Shown here in pieces: positions 45,461 through 56,876 of a stretch of DNA of 64,000 bases. The stretch is from Sipunculus nudus (taxonomy: Eukaryota; Annelida; Sipuncula; Golfingiida; Sipunculidae). The stretch's first letter is position 1. Every line of letters starts with the position of its first letter. A program made the position numbers and the translations under genes. The notes below the pieces were generated by a model that saw nothing but the letters and a program-made list of their open reading frames with translations, was not told the origin of the DNA and did not search any database. The DNA lies in assembly GCA_026874595.1 (NCBI GenBank), contig CM049309.1, forward strand, positions 44,035,079-44,099,078. Direction: 5' to 3'.

Positions 45461-46594
45461 GTTTGTGTTTCTTCAAACAACACAGTTCACTTTTGGCCCA
45501 CTTATGTAAGAGAATGATGTGTTTCTTCTAACAATTCAATTCACTTTCGGCCCACTTATGCAAGAGAATGAGGTGATTCTTCTAACAACACAGTTCACTT
45601 TCTGCCCACTTATGTAAGAGAATGATGCGTTTCTTCTCACAACACAGTTCACTTTCAGCCCACTTATGTAAGAGAAAGATGGGTTTCTTCTAACAACACA
45701 GTTCATTTTCTGCCCACTTATGTAAGAGAATGATGTGTTTCTTCTGACAACACAGTTCACTTTCGGCCCACTTATGTAAGAGAATGATGCGTTTCTTCTC
45801 ACAACACAGTTCACTTTCAGCCCACTTATGTAAGAGAATGATGTGTTTCTTCTAACAACACAGTTCACTTTTGGCCCACTTATGTAAGAGAATGTGTTTC
45901 TTCTAACAATTCAATTCACTTTCGCCCACTTATGCAAGAGAATGAGGTGTTTCTTCTAACAACACAGTTCACTTTCTGCCCACTTATGTAAGAGAATGAT
46001 GTGTTTCTTCTAACAACACAGCTCACTTTAGGCCCACTTATGTAAGAGAATGATGTGTTTCTTCTAACAACACCGTTCACTTTCAGCCCACTTATGTAAG
46101 AGAATGATGTGTTTCTTCTAACAACACAGTTCACTTTCAGCCCACTTATGTAAGAGAATGATGTGTTTCTTCTAACAACACAGTTCACTTTCAGCCCACT
46201 TATGTAAGAGAATGATGTGTTTCTTCTGACAACACAGTTCACTTTCTGCCCACTTATGTAAGAGAATGATGTGTTTCTTCTAACAACACAGTTCACTTTC
46301 TGCCCACTTATGTAAGAGAATGATGTGTTTCTTCTAACAACACAGTTCACTCTCAGCCCACTTATGTAAGAGAATGATGTGTTTCTTCTAACAACACAGT
46401 TCACTTTCGGCCTACTTATGTAAGAGAATGATGTGTTTCTTCTAACAACACAGTTCACTCTCAGCCCACTTATGTAAGAGAATGATGTGTTTCTTCTAAC
46501 AATACAGTTCACTTTAGGCCCACTTATGTAAGAGAATGATGTGTTTATTCTAACAACACAGTTCACTTTCAGCCCACTTATGTAAGAGAATGAA
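45461..46594 (+). repeat. Minisatellite, 54-bp unit, about 20 copies (EIF3E intron 10)
   Basis: The unit is GTGTTTCTTCTAACAACACAG followed by TTCACTTTCAGCCCACTTAT and GTAAGAGAATGAT. About 20 copies run head to tail, starting about 110 bp past the exon 10 donor. The longer minus-strand open frames (peptide repeat NCVVRRNTSFSYISGLKV) arise because 54 is a multiple of three; I do not call them genes. In the sense strand each unit contains an acceptor-like and a donor-like motif 20 nt apart. Confidence 0.95.
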
Positions 46595-49500
46595 AACAGG
46601 TCAATTGAACCCAAGCTTGAACTCAGGCTTGAACAAGTCAGTGCTTTAAGTTAACTAGAATATTTCTTTTCCCTTTGACATATTTAAAATGAACAGGATC
46701 TACTGATGTCACAATGTTAATGGGTATTGAATGTTTCTATACCCGTTGTGCAAATATTGAAATTCACAGGAAAGTGTCATATAATCTGTGTAGAATATAT
46801 CTGTGCCCCTTTACAAATGATGATATGCAAAGGAAAGAATTATGTCACCAAAGATATACTTCCTGTCACTTTTAGAACAGAAGCAGGAAACTTTAAATTT
46901 TTGAATTGATCCCACACAGGAAAGTGTTGACACAGGATTCATGCATTCTGAAAAGTCTTTTATTTTTCTTGCAGTTTTAGAAATTTTTTCTTTCCATCAA
47001 TTTATGATTAAAGATAGTCACCATAATGAAATGTATGAAGGACATTAGCCTGACTTCTTCTGGAGAAGGATTACACGGTCGTGTACCACTCTGACCTCTT
47101 AACAGATATATAAATGCATGTCAGTGCACATACATCTAGGAAGTAAAATGTTAACTAGTATTAATGATAAGACCAGGCTTCTTACATGTGGATGGATTTG
47201 AGGCACTCGTCCAAAAGTTGTAATTTCTGCCCCCTGAACTCTTTCTGAAGGTCATTAAAAGTAATGAAATTACTGACTTCTGTGGTGAAGAGGTAAAGTG
47301 TAGGTCAAGCAAACGTATTCCAAATCTCATTATATTATCATATAACATAATTGCCTATGAAAAAAATATTAATATAGATTTTACATAAAATGAGCCCAAT
47401 TCCTGGAGATAAAAAAATTTTTCTATCTATTTTTCCACTAAAAACATGAGGTTGTGTGATTTGTTCAAAAAGGATGGGCACATCTATGAGCACTGTCAAA
47501 TCGGCAGTGACGTCATACACTGGAAAATCCCCTGTGACTAAAAATTCTAGATCTCAGTAAAAGCACAGTATTTCCGCCTTTGTCAGTCCCAAATTTTCAG
47601 CAGAGAATAAAAACAACATGCATTACTAGATCTGAGTTGTTGATAAAATTCAGTCCATGATGTCACACGTGTACCAGCCAATCAAATCAGGGCAAAGTCT
47701 GGGTGAAATCCTCCCATCACACAACAAACGCACATGGAATAGGTTTACTTAACCTTCAGGACTCAAACCAGAAAAAACTTTTGAGAGTTTCACTTTGGCC
47801 CATAACCAAGGTGAGCACACTGCAGACTTAATGGGAAGTCTGTGCCCCCTAGCCATGTTTCACTCACAGACAAGTGAGCCTTTTATGACTCAGTAATGGG
47901 GATAATTACAATTTACACACTGAAGATGATGCAGTTACCAGTTAATACTAGAGTCTGATAAATACCAGGATATAAATGAGAGAAGTGTTCACGTGCATCT
48001 GCTCTGTCACATAATCCCAAACTGAAATGGAAATCTGCAGGTGTACATAATTGTACATAAGTAAGATTAATCTTGTTTAAAAATGGAGGTTGTTCTCTTC
48101 ACGAAAATAGTAATTATTAAAATAATAATAAACTTTGTATCCCCTGGTATTATGTGAACCCTGTGGAATATAAATTTTGGCAAATTTGCTCACTATCAAA
48201 TGGGTAATATAGTTACAACCTTTTATGAATCATATGTACTGCCTTAACAGAAAAGAAAAAGATTATGTAAGCCACCAGAGATGGCAGTACTTTAATTCCA
48301 GACATCAATACTAGATGGCAGAACTGGACTTGTCTGTTCCCATTTCCCACTTTGTGTATTAAATTTCCATGTATAAACTGTTCAGTTTCATCTAACTTCA
48401 GTCATTGTGGATTATTATGTAATTTTGGGATCAAAGTATAACCTCTTAACAACTGACCTGTATGTAAGGGGACAGCACTCAGCCTGGTCTGGTTCCTGTA
48501 TCCAGCATTTTCTCATGTTTGAGACCTACCTAGTAACTTTAGCTTTGTCTCTGTTATTGCCAATTATTCATTTACTTCATTGATTTATGTACCATTAACT
48601 CAGTCACCAAAAGTGCTTTCATTTTAAAGTGATAAAATTACTATTTCTGTAGTGCCTGCAGATTTAACAGCAATTCAGCATGATTATTGTAACATTGGAC
48701 ATATTGAAACATATTGAAAAATGTGCTTGAATTGTTTAACACATTTGGTTCCTCCCTTTGTAAAGCTGACACGTTTCTGTGAATGTGCATAAAGATCACT
48801 CATGTGGATTGACTTTTGCATGTGAGGAATGGCTTGAATTGTTGATCAGTTGTTAATACAGTGCATGGTTACTTTTTGAAGTCTAATGAACTTATAAACA
48901 ACCAGAGGACATTAAACAGAGGAAATCATTATGTTCATAGTGAAATGCAGTTCCAAAAATTATTTGCTTTCTGTTTGGGTGCATCTGATACCAACTATAA
49001 AAGAGAGAGAAATAATTTAGTTTTAGAGCTGATAATGTTTACCTCTCATTTAGTATGTTTGATACAGTTTACAATTTCAAGGGGCAGACTGGGATGAAAA
49101 AATGGTCCTGGAATTCATTGTGAAAGTGATTGTAAGTTTTTTTCTGGCATCAATATATTGTTTATACCAACAGTCTGTCAGCATCAATATTTTTTTTTCT
49201 ATTCCATCGGCCCACAGGCATCAATATTTTGTTTATACCATTGGCCAACCACAGAACTTCCTGGCCTCTTTGTGGCCCAGTCTGCCCTTTACAAGTTCAC
49301 GTGGCTGTCAAACCAGACCCAGTCTATTGAGTTTTTTTTGGTGGGTTGCTGACTGGCAGTTAGTAGTGGTGCCCTCTAGCGAGTGGAAGAAACACTAAAT
49401 AGATTACTTGGGGATGAAATTTTGTTCAGTAATCAATGTGACAGAGTCCATTGATTTTTCAGGCAATCTGTAGTGCTGCCATCTGGCTTCTGGTAAAAAC

Positions 49501-49905
49501 ACTACACAGATTACTTAAGAATAAAATTCATGTACCCATGCAAAATAAAATTCCAGTGAGTCAGGAGTTTTTGGCAATTATATTAACGTATTTTTTTTCA
49601 GATGTTCTGTAATTATTCCATACTCGATGTTCTTTGAAACAGATCAGTTTTCTACATTTGTTCTACATTCTTTGCTATGCTTATTCTTTGTTTATAATTT
49701 CAATAACATGAAGATATTGACTTGCCAAATACTAACAACTTTTTTTCTTGATCTGATTTTTTTCATCCTCCATGGATATTTTATATCTGTGGCAGGGTAA
49801 ACACTGAATGGGATATAACTAAAATGTAAGACCTTTATAGTAATAATGATATTATCATCATAATGTATTGTTTTTCATCACAGTGCTAAGCATCTGTTTA
49901 CATTG
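46595..49905. other. EIF3E intron 10, part without recognised features
   Basis: No repeat array, exon with family signal or RNA gene was seen. Short open frames here lack supporting splice structure or composition. Confidence 0.5.
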
Positions 49906-49909
49906 CCAA

Positions 49910-50752
49910 ATGTAAACAGATGGCAGGTAACTGACCAGTATGTTTAAGATCTTGTTCACATCATTTTAGTTCAGAGTTTGCAGGTAAATGACCAGTATGA
50001 TTTAGATCCTGTTAACATCATTTTAGTTCAGAGTTTGCAGGTAACTGACCAGTATGTTTTAGATCCTGTTTTCATCATTTTAGTTCAGAATTTGCAAGTA
50101 ACTGACCAGTATGTTTTAGATCCTGTTTACATCATTTTAGTTCAAAGTTTGCAGGTGACTGACCAGTATGTTTAAGATCCTGTTTACATCATTTTAGTTC
50201 AAAGTTTGCAGGTAACTGACCAGTATGTTTAAAATTCTGTTTACATCATTTTATTTCAAAGTTTGCAGGTAACTGACCAGTATGTTTTAGATCCTGTTTT
50301 CATCATTTTAGTTCAGAATTTGCAGGTAAATGACCAGTATGTTTTAGATCCTGTTCACATCATTTTAGTTCAAAGTTTGCAGGTGACTGACCAGTATGTT
50401 TAAGATCCTGTTTACATCATTTTAGTTCAAAGTTTGCAGGCAACTGACCAGTATGTTTAAGATCCTGTTTACATCATTTTATTTCAAAGTTTGCAGGTAA
50501 TTGACCAGTATGTTTAAGATCCTGTTTACATCATTTTAGTTCAGAGTTTGCAGGTAACTGACCAGGATGTTTAAGATCCTGTTTACATCATTTTAGTTCA
50601 AAGTTTGCAGGTAATTGACCAGTATGATTCAGATCCTGTTTACATCATTTTAGTTCACATTTTGCTGGTAACTGACCAGTATGTTTCAGATCCTGTTTAC
50701 ATCATTTTAGTTCACAGTTTGCAGGTAACTGACCAGTATGTTTTAGATGCTT
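49910..50752 (+). repeat. Minisatellite, 57-bp unit, about 15 copies (EIF3E intron 10)
   Basis: The unit is TTCAGAGTTTGCAG, GTAACTGACCAGTATG, TTTTAGATCC and TGTTTACATCATTTTAG. About 15 copies are recognisable, with scattered substitutions such as TTCAAAG for TTCAGAG. Each unit has a TTTGCAG|GTAACT junction that looks like a combined acceptor/donor. Confidence 0.95.
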
Positions 50753-51469
50753 CATACAAGTCTAAAGACTAATGTTGGCTATATCTTCATGGAGTTTTGA
50801 AGTTGCAGTAATCATGAGTGGATAATTATCATAAAATGAATCTTTCATCAGGTTTGCCATAACTGCTATCAGAAGAACAGTCATTAATTTGTACACTAGT
50901 CTCATTGTTATCTCCTGTATGTTAGTCATGCAGGTTTTGTGGAAATCCAAAAGCAAAAACTTGATATCATAAATTACAGGTACCTTATGTTACCTGTAAA
51001 TCAGATATTGGTATTCATTTCATACCTGTATCAGATATTTAATATTTATCTGTCAGTACTGAACAAAAATTCCACTTGTTTGGTCCTCATGAAGACATGA
51101 ATTGTTGATCGTTTTAGTGGCTGGATAGGCATATTTTGCTCTGTTTACACATTCCTAGTATTACTGGCTGTTAATGGGTTTTGGCATCAGATGGTGGGGT
51201 AACATGCACTGAAATCCATGGTGCATATATTAAGGCCTAGATCTTGATCTGGACCAATTGCCGTATGGTCTGACCAAATCCCAACCATTATTCAGTCCGG
51301 CCTAAATCCTGATCTTCAATTAATAAAAAAGAGAACTAAATACGGGTAGACGACAAGCGACTACATGTATCTGCCTAAATCAGAGTGAAACGGGTGAAGT
51401 GAGGCATGGATTGAGTGGCAAGGGGAAATAGAGTGAGGTGTGTTCCATATTAGCATGGATGTCTGCAGC

Positions 51470-52198
51470 AAAAATGTGTGTGTAGCTTGCGCCACCTACC
51501 ACAAATCCAGAAAGCTGTCCAAGTTGTATACATATGCAAAATTTTAGGCAAAAGGTCAAACCACTACATGTATGAGTGATTTTATCCCACAGCAAACAAA
51601 CAGAAAGACTTCTGCAAAAATGGTGGCAGGTGGCACCACCAATTTTGTGTATGATTACGAGCTATGTGAGATCTATACACATGCAAAATTTTGGCCCAAT
51701 CTGTGGAACTGTTCCCGAGATATGAGCTGGGATGTCTGCAGGGTAAACTAGAATGTAGGTGGCGCCACCTGTCATAAAATCAAGAAAGCTTTCCAGGATG
51801 TATAAAACTGCAAAATTTTAGGCAGATATGTCAAACCACTGCCGAGAGATAAGTGATATTATCCCATGGCAGACAAACAGATGGACAGTGTGCAAAAATG
51901 GTTGCAGGTGGCGCCACCAGTTTTGCATATGATAAAGAGCTATGTGAGATCTATAAACATGCAAAATTTTGGCCAAATTGGTCAAACGGTTCCCGAGATA
52001 TGAGCTTGGATGTCTGTTGGGTGAACGTGAATGTAGGTGGCGCCACCTGTCATAAAATCAAGAAAGCTATCCAGGATGTCTACGCATGCTGAATTTCAGG
52101 TGAATTAGTCAAACCACTGCAGAGATATGAGTGAGATTAACCAAAGGTAGATGAACAGATGGACACTGTGCAAACATGGTTGCAGGTGGTGCCACCAT
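51470..52198 (+). repeat. Tandem repeat, unit about 278 bp, nearly three copies
   Basis: ATGTAGGTGGCGCCACCTGT occurs at 51,753 and 52,031, and a diverged GCGCCACCTACC form at about 51,490. Each unit has two GTGGCGCCAC-type palindromes about 150 bp apart, with GCAAAATTTT and CGAGATATGAG blocks. A partial relative with TTCCCGAGATATGTGGG lies at 54,790-54,900. Confidence 0.85.
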
Positions 52199-53640
52199 TT
52201 TTAGCTCAGCTGACTATAAGTCATCTGAGTTATAGTCGTGGTCCATTGTCCGTCGTCCGTCCGTCTGTCCGTCCGTCCGTAGATGTGGCACGTTTTGAAA
52301 CCATAAGACCTAGGAATCCAAAATTCAGCTTAATGTTAGATGTCCCCAAGATCTCCTACCAAGCCGAAAACTGGGTCTTTGCAACTTCATTCCTTTGAGA
52401 AATTAAGGAAAAACCTCAATTTTTTATTAAAAACCTATTTTCACATTTTAGGACTGCCTAATATCAAAACCACTCATCTGTTTTTCCTCATATTTCCTAT
52501 AAATAATCCTCTATATAATTCCTATGTACATGCCAGAAATTTGGTTTGTATTATTTAATTTAAAAAAGTTATGGGCCCAAACATAATGCATTTTGTAAAT
52601 AATCAGGAAAGAAATTTTATCACTTAACACAAAACTTGTTAAAGCTAAGCACTTTTTTTCCAGTAATATTACTTTTATTAATCAAAATTAAATTGTATAC
52701 CCAAAATTAGATCAAAATCTTTTAAAATTTTAAAAATATTAGCAAAAATAAAAAATTGGTACCTTAAATTTTGCCCAACTTTGACCATGGCACGTTTTTT
52801 TGCTGTAACTGCTGTGGATTTAATTTTCACAGCATGTTTTTGTTAGCATTTCAACTGTTAACACCAAAAATTTGAAACCAGTTGATCAAAAACTGTAGAT
52901 TTTATTCAAGTTTTCAAGCACCACATCACATATTGCTAGTGTTATGCAGTTTGCTAGAGCTCAGCTCCCGAGCTTCAGCTCTAAGTTCCTTAAATTTGGC
53001 ATACAGTTAGATTTCTCCAAAATCCCCTTCCATGCCAAGAATTTTGTCACTAGGACTTAATTCTCCGAGATATCAATGAAAAACTTCATTTTTCCATTAA
53101 AAACCCAATGTTACACTTTAAGACTGCCTAATATCAAAACCACTGATCTGACTTTGATCATATATGATATACATATTTTTCTATACATTCACTATGCACA
53201 TGCCAGAAATGATGTCAGTATTGTGTATTTATTTTTAGTTATGGGCCCAAACATAATGCACTTTGTAAAAAATCAAGAAATATATTTACTCCCTTAACAA
53301 GGGCATTGCTGAAGCTAGAGATCTTTTTTGTCAGGGATGTAACATTATTTAATCAAGATTCAATTGAATACCCAAAATTAGTTCTGAATTTTTCAAATTT
53401 TATAAGTTATTAGTATAAATATAAAATTAGTACCTTAAATTTTGCCCAACTGTGACCATGGCACGTTTGTTTCCCGTGAGCACTGTTGATATAATTTTCA
53501 TATCATGCACACATAAGGATTTCAGCTTTTTAGTTTAGAAAGCTGAAAGAAATTTGCCAGATATTGTAGCTTTTATTAATGTTTTTTATGAGACCCTGTC
53601 AGACTTTGGCTCTCTCCAGCCCCTCTTGAGTCACCTGTAT
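52199..53640 (+). repeat. Dispersed repeat with two internal units of about 670 bp
   Basis: It starts with TTTTAGCTCAGCTGAC and a GTCCGTCCGTC block. The body is duplicated: ACTGCCTAATATCAAAACCA occurs at about 52,453 and 53,123, GGGCCCAAACATAATGCA at about 52,573 and 53,241, and GACCATGGCACGTTT at about 52,784 and 53,453. Short open frames are frame noise. Confidence 0.85.
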
Positions 53641-55375
53641 GTTGACCTTGTTTACCTTTCATCAAATTATGCACGCTTGAGGGGAGAATCCAGGCAGCTT
53701 ATGGCCAGCCACAGTTGATCCAGGTGTTCAACCCAACTCATCTAGTAGTTTTAACCAACAACATAACAATAAACAATAAATTAATAAATTTTTATTGGTT
53801 TTTAATAAAAAATTAAAGAAAAATAGAAAAGGAATTTGTTAGTTTATAATAACAGGAAATTAACTTGCAGTTACTGATGATATAAGAATCTTGTATCGAT
53901 GGGTAGAATGTGACATATTCCAAATAACACCATGCAGTCACCTATGGCATTTTTCAGTTCATTTTTAATGATAAAGAAGTAAATCATATTATTCATTACT
54001 AATCATTAAGGATTATATGAAGGAAATTAATGATAGACAAAGATGCAGTTGATAATATTAATCTAGATTCCTACTGTGTCTAGTGTGTACATTGATGTGA
54101 AATTAGTCCAAAATGAATTTTTTACAGTTATTTTTTAATATAAATAAAAGCCATAAAACCAGGTACTTATGATCATTATTTAAATGTGTGAATTTTGTAT
54201 ATTCTGGATTCTCAACATCATTGTTTGGTGAAAACTGAATAAATACCAGACATGGTGCAAATACTTTGTAATTGTATTTAAATACGAATATGATTATGTA
54301 CTCCATTATAAAATTTCTTGCATAAAGAATGGGAATTCAGGTAAAAATGAAAGTATATGAATACTTTCAAAATGTATTCATGAATGCATTCATGAATATA
54401 TTCTTTAATATTATTTTAATAATCATATCAGTTATATTTCATTTTAAAAAATCATATGATTCTCTTATTATTTTTAATATTTTTAAAATTATATTTGGGA
54501 CAATATTTGTAATTTTTTTAATAAATAGTTAAACTCTTATATTATATGTTCTGCTTATAAGTTATATGGCCAAGTCAAAATCTGTGTGACAGTAGTACTC
54601 CATTTGTTAATAAAATAAATGAAATCAATCCTCTTCCCTGTCTCCAAAGGTAATATCAAAATCATACATAAGCTAAACAACAACAACTCATAATACAGCT
54701 TATATTTATTACCACACAAAACCAGCATGTGCCTCATTTCTGAATAATATTTTTTTATCATATATAACAGCTGAGCGTCGTGACCCATAGGTCCCTTGTT
54801 TGTGTATGTTATAAAGCTATCCAAGGGCTACATTTGTACAAAAATTTTTTTCCTGATCGGTCAAATGGTTCCCGAGATATGTGGGTTTATGTATGGAAAC
54901 AGACGCACAAATGGACACTTGGCAGAGAGGAAAGGTCAAAACAAAATCGGGGCACAGCAGTTCACATGTGACCCGAACATAATCCCGGGTTTCGTAAAAT
55001 TCCGCCCAGCAGTTACGGAGGAGTTCTCCGGACACCTACGCGGTGGCAGCAGCATGCAACTGAAAACATAGTATCCGCAAAACTTTGTATTGGCGGATAC
55101 AATGACTCCCTGTCTTATCCTGAAGGTTATGGCTACCCATACCCCTGATCCTGCTCATAACTGTATGTACTTGCTAACTTCATGTCCACATTGCTCTTTA
55201 TTATAATCCATCAATGTAAAATTGATTTTAAATATAAAATGTTTATGTTTCTTTAAGATACAGTATTGAATTATTTTGATACATACATATATGATGCTTG
55301 TAGGTAATACAAATTTCTACAAGTTTAACTTGTGCCTCAAAAGTCAGTAGTATTCTTTTATTCCATAAATTAATT

Positions 55376-56491
55376 GTATCCCCAGACTAAGTCGGGATAC
55401 TATGGTTTCACGACGGTCCCACCGCCGCCGCCGCAGTAAAATCTTGTGAGCAGGAAAACTCAAAAAATATTTCACTGATCCTTTTCAAACTTTACATTTT
55501 TATAAATATAGGTAAAAGGACTAAGCCTATTTAAAATGGGATCATGACCTTGATTAGGAGAGTGACCGTGACCTTGAATAGGTCCATTTTTGCTGGAAAT
55601 AACACAAATTCTTGAAAATCTCAAGAAAGCTTGCATGGACTTGTCTCAAAATCAAGGTGACAGAAGATAGCCTTGTGATATGACAGAAACTGGTGGTGCC
55701 ACCTATTATCCTTTTCTTGTTTTATGCCTTTTAATACCCCCATAATCGCACTTGACAGTCCTGTGAGCATTATAAGTCAAAAACTAATGGACAGATTTCT
55801 TTCATATTATAAACATGTAGAGAGATGGGTTATTGGATGAGGTCTATTTAAATTTGGGTCATGACCTTTACCATGAGAGTGGCTTGACCTTTAATATTTC
55901 CATATTTGGTGAAAATCACACACCTCTTATGATATCTCCAGTGTTGATAGCAATATGGATTTCAAACGTGACTTATGTATGGCCCACCACTAAAGTAAGA
56001 TGTGGGTCATGAAGTCAGAGGTCAAGGTCACAAGACATCTTTAAAAAGATTGTGGATGCATTTTGCCCAATTGGCCTGAAATTGTGCATATCCATAGATC
56101 TTAGACTCCTCCATCTTGTTCTCAAGACTGGTGGCGCCATCTGCTATCGTTTTGCCGTGGTGTCCATCTGCACATGTGCTTTTGGTAAAAAATGCTCATA
56201 TCTCTGGAGTGGTTCAAAGTATTGGTCTTAAATTTGGCATGTCTATCCATCTTTGAAAATTTTCTTGAAAACCTGACAGGTGGGGCCTCTTACCTTCCTG
56301 TTTTTGTAAAATGAATTAATGCTCTTTTCTCAAGAGAGATTCAACATATTGGCCTCCATATTTGGTGAAAAATATTGTTTCTCAAGTTGATAGATGGAAG
56401 AAACCATAGTCATTTGCTAAGTGTCAGTTTATTCTGCTGAAGATGGGGAGGGGGCCTACTCTTAAAGGGGGGGTTAATTGTTTGGGGATAC
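55376..56491. mobile_element. Inverted-terminus element, about 1.1 kb
   Basis: The left end GTATCCCCAGAC (55,376) is mirrored at the right by GTTTGGGGATAC (56,480-56,491) with one mismatch. Next to the left end is a CACGACGGTCCCACCGCCGC block. Inside are degenerate units with GGTCATGACCTT and GGTGGYGCCA motifs. There is no transposase frame and I did not find a clear target duplication. Confidence 0.55.
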
Positions 56492-56813
56492 TACGGCACC
56501 TGCGGTGTCAAGAAATATCTAGTTTATTTCAGGTATCAGTCCTTCTTATATTCACTTGTTCAGCTATGTATTTGAAATTTGACATGACATGAATTAAATT
56601 TTGTCATGACAAAATGAGTTTTAATTTATTAGTAGGCAGAAATGAGGTGAATTTAATCAGAATTGTGTGCTGTAGGCATTATTTAGATTTATTTAACTCA
56701 TAGTCTGAATCCGGATTTGAGCTGCACCAGATGCTAATCAGGGTTTGGACTGGTCAGAATCCTGATCAGGATATCAGGCATCAGGATATTTGGCATGGCC
56801 AAATTTAAAATTT

Positions 56814-56876
56814 AGGTAACCCGTTTTTGGGTTACCCAATTTTGAAATTGGGTAACCCATTTTGTTTGGGTAACCC
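56814..56876. repeat. Cluster of GGGTAACCC hairpins
   Basis: In about 60 bp the motif GGTAACCC or its complement occurs four times. GGGTTACCCAATTT, a 3-nt loop and AAATTGGGTAACCC form a perfect 14-bp stem. A second stem GGTAACCC-GTTTTT-GGGTTACC lies just before it and competes for the same bases. Confidence 0.85.

Noticed and set aside
45536-46614. Minus-strand open frames of 110 and 232 codons with an 18-residue repeat
   Set aside because: They are the reverse reading of the 54-bp minisatellite in EIF3E intron 10. No domain or unique flanking coding sequence.
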